From positions 1 through 46,127 of the forward strand of contig CAYNGJ010000026.1 in NCBI GenBank assembly GCA_964396895.1: a stretch of DNA of 46,127 nucleotides, read 5' to 3'. Position 1 is the stretch's first letter. Each line of letters opens with the position of its first letter. This document shows positions 33,125 to 40,332 of this stretch, piece by piece. Source of the DNA: UBA2334 sp964396895. Its GTDB lineage: Bacteria; Pseudomonadota; Gammaproteobacteria; Burkholderiales; Burkholderiaceae_C. Under the pieces are notes generated by a model. That model ran no database searches. It saw only the letters and a list, made by a program, of their open reading frames with translations, and was not told where the DNA came from. Made by a program: the position numbers and the translations under genes.

Positions 33125-34396
33125 ATGACACGCACCGACACAGTCAACCTGGAACAGGCGTTTGCCAGCGTGGCCAACCATTACCGAGGCTCCGACGTCG
33201 ATCTGCATGCGGTCTATGCCGTCATGCGTCGGGACTCCCCGGTCATCGCCCAGAATTTCATGGGGGAACTTGGTGTCCCCAACATCGCTGGGATGGACGC
33301 GAACCGGCCCACTTTCACGATCTTCAAATACCGCGAGGTGATGGCTGTGCTCAGAGACGCCAGCAACTTCACAAGTGGCTTCATTGCGGAAGGATTGGGG
33401 GCTTTTTTCGATGGCCTGATCTTGACCGGCATGGATGGTGAAGAGCACCTTCGGGCCCGTGCACTACTGCAACCCATCTTCATGCCCGACGTGGTCAACC
33501 GGTGGAAGCCGAAGATGGACGCCATCATCCGCAACGAGTACCTGCAACCCTTGGTTGGCAGTCAGCGCGCCGACCTCATGGACTTTGCGCTGCTCTTCCC
33601 CATCCGCCTCATCTATTCCTTGATTGGGTTTCCCGAGAACGACCCTGAACGGGTGAAGCAAGTCGCGGCCTGGGCCTTGGCCATTCTGGCCGGACCGCAG
33701 GTGGACCCAGAGAAGGCCTCCCAGGCACGTGGTGCCGCCATGTCTGCCGCCAAGCAACTCTACGACGCGGTCAAGGAAGCGGTGGTTCAAGTGCGCGCCG
33801 ACGGTGCGGCGGGTGAAGACCTCATCAGTCGCTTGATTCGGGCCGAGTACGAGGGTCGTCAACTCGATGATCATGAAATCACCACGTTTGTCCGCTCATT
33901 GCTGCCGGCGGCGGGGGAGACCACCACGCGAACCTTCGGGTCGTTGCTGGTGTTGCTGTTGGAGCGCCCGGCATTGCTGGAGCGCGTTCGCAACGACCGT
34001 GCATTGGTGGGCAAGGCGATCGACGAGGCGGTGCGGTTCGAGCCCGTTGCCACCTTCAAGGTGCGTCAGGTGGCGCAGGATCTGGAAATTGACGGCATCA
34101 AGATTCCCCAAGGGGCGATGGTGCAAGCCATTGTCATGTCGGCCAATCGCGATGAGGACGCCTTTGAGCATGCAGACCAATTCGACATCGATCGCAAGCC
34201 CAAACCGTCGTTTGGATTTGGCTTCGGTCCACACATGTGCATCGGCCAGTTCATCGCCAAGACGGAGATGCAAGTGGCCTTGAATGCGGTGCTCGATCTC
34301 TTGCCCAATCTGCGCTTGGACCCCGCCTACCCGGCACCCAAAATCACCGGAGCTCAGCTGCGTGGGCCCCATGAACTGCGTGTGGTGTGGGATTGA
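33125..34396 (+). CDS. Cytochrome P450 (paralogue 3 of 3)
   Basis: Soluble P450 of 423 residues. The I-helix motif is AAGETT (262-267), the K-helix is E301-x-x-R304, and the haem loop is FGFGPHMCIGQ with Cys372. The N-terminal 'NHYRGSDVDLHAVY' aligns with paralogues 1 and 2. By eye it is close to both (many identical blocks such as 'DDHEITTF', 'RSLLPAAGETTTRTF', 'VRNDR'). ATG at 33125 has AGAAGG upstream and begins the conserved region; an in-frame start at 33041 would add 28 unlike residues. It diverges from the monooxygenase run and is followed after 127 bases by an atypical SDR. Confidence 0.93.
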   Translation: MTRTDTVNLEQAFASVANHYRGSDVDLHAVYAVMRRDSPVIAQNFMGELGVPNIAGMDANRPTFTIFKYREVMAVLRDASNFTSGFIAEGLGAFFDGLILTGMDGEEHLRARALLQPIFMPDVVNRWKPKMDAIIRNEYLQPLVGSQRADLMDFALLFPIRLIYSLIGFPENDPERVKQVAAWALAILAGPQVDPEKASQARGAAMSAAKQLYDAVKEAVVQVRADGAAGEDLISRLIRAEYEGRQLDDHEITTFVRSLLPAAGETTTRTFGSLLVLLLERPALLERVRNDRALVGKAIDEAVRFEPVATFKVRQVAQDLEIDGIKIPQGAMVQAIVMSANRDEDAFEHADQFDIDRKPKPSFGFGFGPHMCIGQFIAKTEMQVALNAVLDLLPNLRLDPAYPAPKITGAQLRGPHELRVVWD

Positions 34397-34523
34397 CTAG
34401 TCAAACCCGTGCAACCAAAAAGCCTGCAACCCTCACGGCGCCCGGTTCGGCGTTGGCGTGAGCCTGCGGACCGGGTGCCTGTTGCAACCGACCCTGCACA
34501 GGGGCCATTTCAATGGGACCGAC

Positions 34524-35303
34524 ATGGACCTGGGATTAGCAGGCCGTAAGGCCGTGGTGTGTGCGTCATCGCGTGGGCTGGGCAAGGCCTGCGCGCTCGC
34601 GCTCGCGAGGGAAGGTTGCCTGGTGGTCATCAATGGCCGCCAGGTCGATGCGCTGCACGCGACGGCCACAGAGATCGCCACGGCGTCGGGACAGCGCCCG
34701 GTGGTGGTGGTGGCCGACGTCGGGACGGCCGCCGGGCGTGACGCTTTGCTCAACGCGTGCCCCGAGCCTGACATCCTGGTGACCAACAACGGTGGGCCAG
34801 CACCCGGCGAAACAGGTCTGTGGGACCACGCCACCTGGCTTGCGGCGGTCGAAAGCAACATGCTCAGCGGCATCTTGTTGATTCAGGCCGTGGTTCCTGG
34901 CATGAGGGCGCGCCGCTTCGGGCGCATCGTCAATATCACGTCGGCCATGGTGAAGTCCCCACAGTTGATGCTGGGGCTTTCCACGGCCTCCCGCGCCGGA
35001 CTCACCGCTTTTTCCAAAGCCATGTCCAAAGAGGTGATTCGGGACAACGTCACCATCAACAACCTGCTGCCCGAGCGCATCGACACCGAGCGCATCCGGT
35101 ACATGACCGAGCAACTGGCTGTGCGCAGGCAGATCACTCTGGAGCAGGCGCGGACCGACTTGCTCAAACCGGTGGCCGCCAGGCGCTTTGGCCGCCCAGA
35201 GGAGTTGGGCGATGCCTGCGCCTACCTGTGTTCGGCACAAGCGGGCTACATCAGTGGCCAAAACCTGCAGATCGACGGGGGCAGTTACGACGGCTTGATT
35301 TGA
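34524..35303 (+). CDS. Atypical SDR lacking the Tyr-Lys catalytic pair
   Basis: A 259-residue SDR-fold protein. The nucleotide motif is 'CASSRGLGKA' (about 13-22) rather than TGxxxGIG, and 'TNNGGP' replaces NNAG. Where classical members have Y-x-x-x-K, this protein reads 'GLSTASRAGLTAF', so Ser and Arg occupy the Tyr and Lys positions. The preceding 'NITSAMVKSPQLML' keeps the Ser region. The C-terminus 'GQNLQIDGGSY' is normal. This divergent subgroup is known in many bacteria but is poorly characterised. ATG at 34524 starts the fold; an upstream in-frame start adds 22 residues of doubtful value. Its 3' end overlaps the convergent VOC gene by 19 bases. Confidence 0.82.
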   Translation: MDLGLAGRKAVVCASSRGLGKACALALAREGCLVVINGRQVDALHATATEIATASGQRPVVVVADVGTAAGRDALLNACPEPDILVTNNGGPAPGETGLWDHATWLAAVESNMLSGILLIQAVVPGMRARRFGRIVNITSAMVKSPQLMLGLSTASRAGLTAFSKAMSKEVIRDNVTINNLLPERIDTERIRYMTEQLAVRRQITLEQARTDLLKPVAARRFGRPEELGDACAYLCSAQAGYISGQNLQIDGGSYDGLI

Positions 35304-35713
35304 GGCGCAGTTCCCCTGAGCGCTTTCCAGTTCTCAGGGGGTGACTCGGTTTCCGGAAAATCCAGTTCAACCTCGACGCCGTTGGGGTCGTTGAAGAACA
35401 ACTGCCAAGTGCGCTGTGCGCCGGGTGAGCGAATCAGTCGGAGGTCCAATCCCTGCGCACGCAGGGTGGCGATGGTGGCTTGCAAGCCCTCTGCGCCATA
35501 GGCCATGTGGTCGATGGCCCCCCGGCGGGGGGTGGGCATCTGCGTCACGACCACCACATGAAGCACCGGTTGGTCGTTGGCGTAAAGCCACAGGCCCGGC
35601 ACAGGGAATGGCGGTCTGGGCCCTTCGCGCAGTCCCAGCAGATCGACATAGAAGGCGCGGGTGAGCTCCAGTTGGTCGGTGACGATGGTGAAATGGTCGG
35701 GTCGCTTGATCAC
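35285..35713 (-). CDS. VOC-family (glyoxalase/extradiol-dioxygenase-like) protein
   Basis: Vicinal-oxygen-chelate fold protein of 142 residues: 'RPDHFTIVTDQLELTRAFYVDLLGLREGPRPPF', 'AIDHMAYGAEGL' and 'LFFNDPNGVEVELDF'. The His in 'PDHFTI', the His in 'IDHMAY' and the Glu in 'EVELDF' are at the usual metal-ligand positions. At 142 residues it has only one beta-alpha-beta-beta-beta pair, half of a classical type I extradiol dioxygenase, so it is more likely a lyase, isomerase or resistance-type protein. I choose the GTG at 35713, with AAGG eight bases upstream. The frame stays open further upstream without family similarity. It follows the MFS gene after 70 bases. Confidence 0.78.
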   Translation of the reverse strand: MIKRPDHFTIVTDQLELTRAFYVDLLGLREGPRPPFPVPGLWLYANDQPVLHVVVVTQMPTPRRGAIDHMAYGAEGLQATIATLRAQGLDLRLIRSPGAQRTWQLFFNDPNGVEVELDFPETESPPENWKALRGTAPQIKPS

Positions 35714-35783
35714 AGAAAGTGCCTTGTGAATGCGGGGTGAATTCGGGTGTGCAGGCGGGGCTGGTTGGGCCGGCCTTGCGCTG

Positions 35784-36971
35784 TCAGGTACGAGGTCGGT
35801 GGGCACCACGCTGAAGTTGCACGACCAGGCAAAAACCGAGCACGGACAGCATGCTGGATGCGAGAAACACCTCCGCCAGCCCAGCGCCAGCCGCAATGAA
35901 ACCCATCAGTGGCCCCGCCAGACCTGCGGCCAGGTCGAAAAACAACGACAGTGCGCTCAGCGCGGTGCCTCGGTTGGCTTCGGATGTGCGCTTCAGTGTC
36001 TCCACTCCCAGACCGGGGTAGACCCAGGACACACCGAGACCAGTCAGTCCGGCGCCCAGCATGACCAGTTGGGGGGAGGGAGCCATCCCCATCAGCAGCA
36101 AACCCAGGCTTTGGACCAGCATGCAAGCGGCCACCACGCGGTAGCCGCCAAACCGAACCAGCACCTGGGGTGAGGCCAGTCGGGCTACGATGAAGGCTGC
36201 ACCGAAAATGCTCAGGCAGTAAGCGGCGTTATCCCAGCCACGGCTGTCGAAATAGAGGGCCACAAAAGCCGCCAGACTGCCGAAACCTACTGAGCTGCAT
36301 GCCATGGCGATGCCGTTGGGCATCACCGTCAGAAACACATGGCGAAACGGAAGCACCCTGCCGGACAGCACGGGCGCGGAGGGGCGGGCCAACGCCAGCA
36401 CCATGGGCAGCAGACCCAACGCGGCGGTGCACCACCCGATTGCGCCAAGTCCCAGGCCATCGCGAACCAGCACCCCGAGCGGAGCACCCAACGCCGTGCC
36501 ACCGTAGGCCGCAATGCCGTTCCACGACATCACCTTCGCAGCGTTGTTGATCCCGTACAGACCAATGGCCCAGGTGCAGCTGGGCGTGGAGATGAGGGCT
36601 GCCGAAACGCCCAGCACCACGCGGGCCGCCAGCAGCAAGCCAACACTCAATCCCAAATGAGCTGGCTGTGCAATGGCCGCACTGGTGAGCGTTCCACTGA
36701 CCATCAACCCAGCGAGTCCCCCCCACACCACGCGCCTGGACCCCCAACGATCGGCCAGTTGACCGCTCAAAGGTCTGGCCAGGAGGGTGGCGAAGTAATG
36801 CAGGCCGATCACGCCACCTGCCACGACCGGACTCAGGTGCAGGTCGTATAGAACATAGCCGGGCAGCACGGCCAGAGGCAGTCCTACACCAATGCAAGCA
36901 AAAAAATTGAAACAAACGATGGAAACAATGCCGAGATCGACCCCGCCGCTCGGCGCCGAAGGTGCGCTCAT
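35784..36971 (-). CDS. MFS transporter
   Basis: Inner-membrane protein of 395 residues with about 12 hydrophobic segments. It has 'ARPLSGQLADRWGSRRVV' between helices 2 and 3 (MFS-A motif) and 'GLGVSWVYPGLGVETLKRT' in the second half, a pattern seen in YfcJ/YhhS-like sugar-efflux-type transporters. ATG at 36971 overlaps the stop of the TetR gene (ATGA). TetR-plus-MFS pairs are typical of substrate-induced efflux or uptake, so it probably moves a cluster substrate or product and is controlled by that TetR. Confidence 0.87.
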   Translation of the reverse strand: MSAPSAPSGGVDLGIVSIVCFNFFACIGVGLPLAVLPGYVLYDLHLSPVVAGGVIGLHYFATLLARPLSGQLADRWGSRRVVWGGLAGLMVSGTLTSAAIAQPAHLGLSVGLLLAARVVLGVSAALISTPSCTWAIGLYGINNAAKVMSWNGIAAYGGTALGAPLGVLVRDGLGLGAIGWCTAALGLLPMVLALARPSAPVLSGRVLPFRHVFLTVMPNGIAMACSSVGFGSLAAFVALYFDSRGWDNAAYCLSIFGAAFIVARLASPQVLVRFGGYRVVAACMLVQSLGLLLMGMAPSPQLVMLGAGLTGLGVSWVYPGLGVETLKRTSEANRGTALSALSLFFDLAAGLAGPLMGFIAAGAGLAEVFLASSMLSVLGFCLVVQLQRGAHRPRT

Positions 36972-37654
36972 GGGGCACGTTCTCCGGCTTGGGTCGACAC
37001 CGCTGCTATGACAAAGTCGATGGAATACCGCCGCCAGGCAGCTGCGCCCTCGGCCGTGGTGGAGTCGAAACCGGCCAGGGTGGAAACGATGTAGCGGCTG
37101 GTGAACCCGCCTGTGGTGAGCAGACCGGACGCGGCGCAGAACATGTGGGCATCGACACCGGACACGAATTCGCCATTGGCCTCTCCGCGCCGCAAGATCA
37201 TCTCCATCTGGCGAATCAAAATCGGCGCTAGTTGGGTGAACCGGTTGACATGGTCGACCTGAATTTCGTGCTGGCGCAGACTTTCTTGGGCAAGTGCACT
37301 CAAGGTGGGGTGGGTGCGGTACTGATCGAAGCAATGCTCCAACAACACCCGCAGTGCTCGGGGAGGTGGCAGGTGGTCCAGTTCCAAGGCCAGAAGGTCG
37401 CCCAGGAGGTCGTGCACCGACTCGTCCAGCACGCAGGAAAAAAGGTCTTCTTTGCTGCGGAAGTAGTGGTAAATCAGCTGCTTGGTGACGCCCGCAGACC
37501 GTGCAATGTCTTCAATCCGGGCACCTGCCAAACCTTTTTCACAGAACGCTTGCCTCGCCTCCGTCAACACCCGCGCCAAAGTCTGGCGTTTTTTGGGCAC
37601 GGGGTTCAGCGCCGCCCCGCTACACAAAGGCAAAGGTGCGCCAGGGAGCTCCAA
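36968..37654 (-). CDS. TetR-family regulator
   Basis: TetR-type repressor, about 228 residues from the start given. The helix-turn-helix is 'ARVLTEARQAFCEKGLAGARIEDIARSAGVTKQLIYHYFRSKEDLF'. The C-terminal domain resembles the TetR_C group common in hydrocarbon and fatty-acid regulators ('ALAQESLRQHEIQVDH'). The start is uncertain. A TTG at 37654 has AAGGG eight bases upstream and places the gene just after a perfect palindrome (37664-37690). An in-frame ATG at 37726 would put that palindrome inside the coding region. The stop overlaps the MFS start. It diverges from the CrtC-like/kinase pair at 37773, so it probably represses both sides through the palindrome (inference). Confidence 0.82.
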   Translation of the reverse strand: MELPGAPLPLCSGAALNPVPKKRQTLARVLTEARQAFCEKGLAGARIEDIARSAGVTKQLIYHYFRSKEDLFSCVLDESVHDLLGDLLALELDHLPPPRALRVLLEHCFDQYRTHPTLSALAQESLRQHEIQVDHVNRFTQLAPILIRQMEMILRRGEANGEFVSGVDAHMFCAASGLLTTGGFTSRYIVSTLAGFDSTTAEGAAAWRRYSIDFVIAAVSTQAGERAP

Positions 37655-37663
37655 TTTTTCGCC

Positions 37664-37690
37664 CTTCGTTTGACCGGGAGTCAAACGAAG
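37664..37690. promoter_or_regulatory. Perfect 11-bp inverted repeat, probable TetR operator
   Basis: CTTCGTTTGAC (37664-37674) and GTCAAACGAAG (37680-37690) are exact inverse copies around a 5-base centre (CGGGA). A 27-base perfect palindrome between a TetR gene and a divergent operon is the classic form of a TetR operator. It lies 9 bases upstream of the TTG start of the TetR gene and 82 bases before the ATG at 37773. It does not resemble the 25-bp element found elsewhere in the window. Confidence 0.7.
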
Positions 37691-37772
37691 AATTGCACAG
37701 TTGTCTGTCTTCTGACTAAGCTTCATTTCGGACCATTCGAAGCGGTTCAAGCACACACCAGGAGACAGCAAC

Positions 37773-38882
37773 ATGCTGAGCAAATACGATGAAATGCTGT
37801 GCCATCAGACGCCAACAACGTTTGACCACGTGGTGGACAGCGGGGACAACTGGCGCGAAAACGTTTGGATTTGTGCACACGATGTGTCCGGTCGGTTTTT
37901 TTTGAGTTCCCATTTCGGCGTCTCCCCGAACCGAAATGTGATGGACGCGTCGGGGTTGCTGGCGGTGGAGCGGACCACCCAATACAACGTTCGGGCGTCC
38001 CGCGAACTCCGCCCGCGCATCGACGAGGTGAAGGTGGGGCCGCTGTCGTACCACGTGGTGGAAGGCATGAAGACCATCCACTGGCAACTGGACGACAACC
38101 CCTACGGCATGAGTTGGGAGGTGGAATTTTCTGCCGACATGCCCCCGCACGAAGAGTCGCTGCAATTCGCGCGCCAACGGGGCCGTCTGACGGAAAACAT
38201 CGCGCGTTATGCACAGACGGGCAGAGCCAAAGGTTGGTTGAAGGTGGACGGAAGAACACACGACATCCGACCATCGACCTGGCTGGCCCACCGAGACCAT
38301 TCCTGGGGAGTACGCTGGCAACACAACCTGTACACCGAGGCCCAAGGCTTTCAGCCGCCTCAGCGGCAGCAAGGGTTTCTGGGGGATTGGCACATCTTCC
38401 AGTTTGACGACTGGTACACCTGTTCCAGCCTGCGGGAAAACCACAACGCGCAAGTGCTGCATTTCACGGGCGGCGTGGTGCATGCCCACGGTGACCCGCG
38501 CGCAGAAATCAGGTTGTTGGGTGAGGAGCACGACTTCCAGCTGGTGCCCGGCACCAAATTGCTGCGAGGCGGCCGCATCACGGCGCTGGGTGAAGACGGT
38601 TCTCGTCGGGACATCGAGATACACCCCATTGCCACCATCTACCTGCAAGCCGCAGGCTACTGGCCATACAAGGGGTTCCGTTTGGGCCGTTGGATGGGTG
38701 CTGACTGGATGGATGGCGAGCGCTTCGACATTGCCGACCCCATCCAACTGACAGAAGTGTCCGAAGCCCCCACCTTCATCGTGGAATGCCGCTGTGGCGA
38801 CCAGGTGGGTCACGGGATGATCCAGTTCGGGGTCTACGGTCAACACGCCAAATACGCACCCGCAAAGGAAACCACCCCATGA
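37773..38882 (+). CDS. DUF7064/DUF7065-like (CrtC/AttH-type lipocalin fold) protein
   Basis: A 369-residue cytosolic protein, no signal peptide. The motif 'STWLAHRDHSWGVRWQ' in the middle and 'WHIFQFDDWY' after it recall the RDHSWG-type proteins of the DUF7064/DUF7065 group, which are predicted to have the double-lipocalin fold of CrtC hydratases and AttH. The charged 'RDHSW' cluster is a likely active site. The N-terminal half begins 'WRENVWICAHDVSGRFFLSSHFGVSPNR'. AGGAGA precedes the ATG. The kinase gene overlaps its stop (ATGA), so the two are translationally coupled. Family assignment is from memory. A hydratase, isomerase or cyclase-like role on a hydrophobic CoA ester or alcohol is a guess. 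Confidence 0.7.
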   Translation: MLSKYDEMLCHQTPTTFDHVVDSGDNWRENVWICAHDVSGRFFLSSHFGVSPNRNVMDASGLLAVERTTQYNVRASRELRPRIDEVKVGPLSYHVVEGMKTIHWQLDDNPYGMSWEVEFSADMPPHEESLQFARQRGRLTENIARYAQTGRAKGWLKVDGRTHDIRPSTWLAHRDHSWGVRWQHNLYTEAQGFQPPQRQQGFLGDWHIFQFDDWYTCSSLRENHNAQVLHFTGGVVHAHGDPRAEIRLLGEEHDFQLVPGTKLLRGGRITALGEDGSRRDIEIHPIATIYLQAAGYWPYKGFRLGRWMGADWMDGERFDIADPIQLTEVSEAPTFIVECRCGDQVGHGMIQFGVYGQHAKYAPAKETTP

Positions 38883-39946
38883 CCAACGCAACTTTCGGCC
38901 TCGACACCGTTCATGCTCGCCTGTCGGCATGGACAGCCCAGCAGCTGCCTGAGGCGCAGCAACTCACACTGTCGCCGCTGAAGCGACCGGGTGCTGGCAT
39001 TTCCAACGAAACTTATTTTTTCGACCTGCGTTGGCAGCAAGGCACGGCGGTTGTCGAGAAACAACTGGTCATTCGCTGGCCCCCCACTGGGTTCACCGCG
39101 TTTCCGCGACACGCCTACGACATGGGTAAACAGTACCGTTTGCTCAAGGGGCTGGCCAGCACGGCGGTGCCGGTGCCCCCTGTGCTGTGGATGGAAGAGG
39201 ACGCTTCGGTGATCGGGCTGCCCTTCTACGTCATGGAGAAGGTGGACGGGTGGGTGCCCGGGGACTTTCCGCCTTACCACATTGCAGGGCCGTTGTTTGA
39301 GGCCTGCGAAGACGATCGCGCCAAGGTCTGGTGGAACGCCATCGACACCATGGCCCAGGTTCATGGTGTGGACTGGGCGAAGGTCGGTTTGAATTTTCTG
39401 GGTGTGCCCGGCAACGGCAGCGACTTCATCGAGCGCCAGGTCGCCTTGTACGACGAAGTCTTCAACTTGAACGGGGAACCCATGCCCCCCATACTGGCCA
39501 CCACCCGCGATTGGTTGTTGCGCAACAGCTTTGCACCCAAGCACATCGGTCTGTGCTGGGGCGACGCCCGGCTGGGCAACTTGCTCATTCGAGGCCATGA
39601 AGTGGCCGCTGTGCTGGATTGGGAAATGGCCTGTTTGGGTGACCCGGAGTCGGACCTGGGCTGGTTCGCCCACATCGACTGGGCCACCAGCGTGGGTCGA
39701 GCCAAAGGCGCATTTCCACGCATGTCGGGCTTGCCTGACATGGCCACCACCATGGCGCATTACGAGCAGGTGACAGGCCGTAAGGTCGAGAACCTGCACT
39801 ATTACGAGGTGTTTGCCACGTGGCGCATGGCCATCTTGTTCACCCGCATCGAACAGGATGCGAGCTACCTCGCCCGATCTGGAAATGCCAAGGGATTCAT
39901 CACCTGGACCCATTTCGAGAAACTTCAGCGCCTGCTGGATCTGTGA
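38879..39946 (+). CDS. APH-type phosphotransferase (ACAD10/11- and LvaA-like kinase)
   Basis: A 355-residue kinase-fold protein of the aminoglycoside-phosphotransferase/choline-kinase group. It has an N-terminal ATP-binding lobe ('LKRPGAGISNETYFFDL'), the catalytic loop 'LCWGDARLGNLL' with Asp and Asn (Trp replaces the common His), and the Mg-binding 'AVLDWEMACLGDPESDLGW'. Close relatives lie beside acyl-CoA dehydrogenases, or are fused to them in ACAD10/11. In levulinate catabolism LvaA phosphorylates a 4-hydroxyacyl-CoA, so the hydroxyl can be eliminated. A similar job fits here, as acyl-CoA dehydrogenases start 400 bases downstream on the other strand. Antibiotic resistance is unlikely. 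Confidence 0.85.
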   Translation: MTNATFGLDTVHARLSAWTAQQLPEAQQLTLSPLKRPGAGISNETYFFDLRWQQGTAVVEKQLVIRWPPTGFTAFPRHAYDMGKQYRLLKGLASTAVPVPPVLWMEEDASVIGLPFYVMEKVDGWVPGDFPPYHIAGPLFEACEDDRAKVWWNAIDTMAQVHGVDWAKVGLNFLGVPGNGSDFIERQVALYDEVFNLNGEPMPPILATTRDWLLRNSFAPKHIGLCWGDARLGNLLIRGHEVAAVLDWEMACLGDPESDLGWFAHIDWATSVGRAKGAFPRMSGLPDMATTMAHYEQVTGRKVENLHYYEVFATWRMAILFTRIEQDASYLARSGNAKGFITWTHFEKLQRLLDL

Positions 39947-39950
39947 AACC

Positions 39951-39972
39951 GAAAAGCCCCGGTTTGGGGGCT
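39951..39972 (-). terminator. Hairpin terminator of the ferredoxin/acyl-CoA dehydrogenase operon
   Basis: AGCCCC (39955-39960) and GGGGCT (39967-39972) pair around a 6-base loop. Read on the minus strand, the stem is followed by TTTTC, a short T-run, as in Rho-independent termination. It lies 14 bases after the stop of the ferredoxin gene and 8 after the stop of the convergent kinase gene, so it may stop transcripts from both sides, though only the minus side has the T-run. Confidence 0.6.
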
Positions 39973-39986
39973 GGCGGGTCTGTGCG

Positions 39987-40307
39987 TCACTGCACCGCAG
40001 GCAGCCGAACCACCATGCCGTCCAGTGCGGCGGTCACCATCACCTGGCACGACAAGCGGCTGTTGGGTTGCCGGGGTTCGCCGGTGCAGTCCAGCATGGC
40101 GTCTTCGGTGTCGTCGATGGCCGCCAGTTGATCAGCCCAAGGCTGCTCAATGTAGACATGGCAGGTGGCGCATTGGCAGGCGCCGCCGCAATCGGCGTTG
40201 AGCCCAGGAAGGCCACTGGCCAGTGCAGCTTGCATCACACTGGTGCCTTCGGTGACTTGCAGTTCGGTTCGTTGGCCGTCGGGGGTGATGCAGATGATTT
40301 GTGGCAT
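39987..40307 (-). CDS. [2Fe-2S] ferredoxin, adrenodoxin/putidaredoxin type
   Basis: Small electron carrier of 106 residues. The cluster ligands follow the C-x5-C-x2-C...C pattern: Cys40, Cys46 and Cys49 in 'DCGGACQCATCHVY', and the fourth in 'RLSCQV' near residue 87. An extra Cys lies at 44. This is the type that serves class I bacterial P450s (putidaredoxin) and is distinct from Rieske ferredoxins. It is the only ferredoxin in the window and could supply the three P450s; no matching ferredoxin reductase is encoded here. It is the last gene of the minus operon, 25 bases after the acyl-CoA dehydrogenase, and is followed by a hairpin terminator. Confidence 0.92.
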   Translation of the reverse strand: MPQIICITPDGQRTELQVTEGTSVMQAALASGLPGLNADCGGACQCATCHVYIEQPWADQLAAIDDTEDAMLDCTGEPRQPNSRLSCQVMVTAALDGMVVRLPAVQ

Positions 40308-40332
40308 GGGTGTTTCTTTCCAGGGGTAGGGG

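Noticed and set aside
35285..35713. Extradiol ring-cleavage dioxygenase
   Set aside because: The VOC protein keeps metal-ligand-like residues but has only about 142 residues, half of a type I extradiol dioxygenase, so ring cleavage is not supported.
38879..39946. Aminoglycoside resistance gene
   Set aside because: The fold is shared, but the WGDARLGN loop and the setting among acyl-CoA genes match the ACAD10/11- and LvaA-like kinases.
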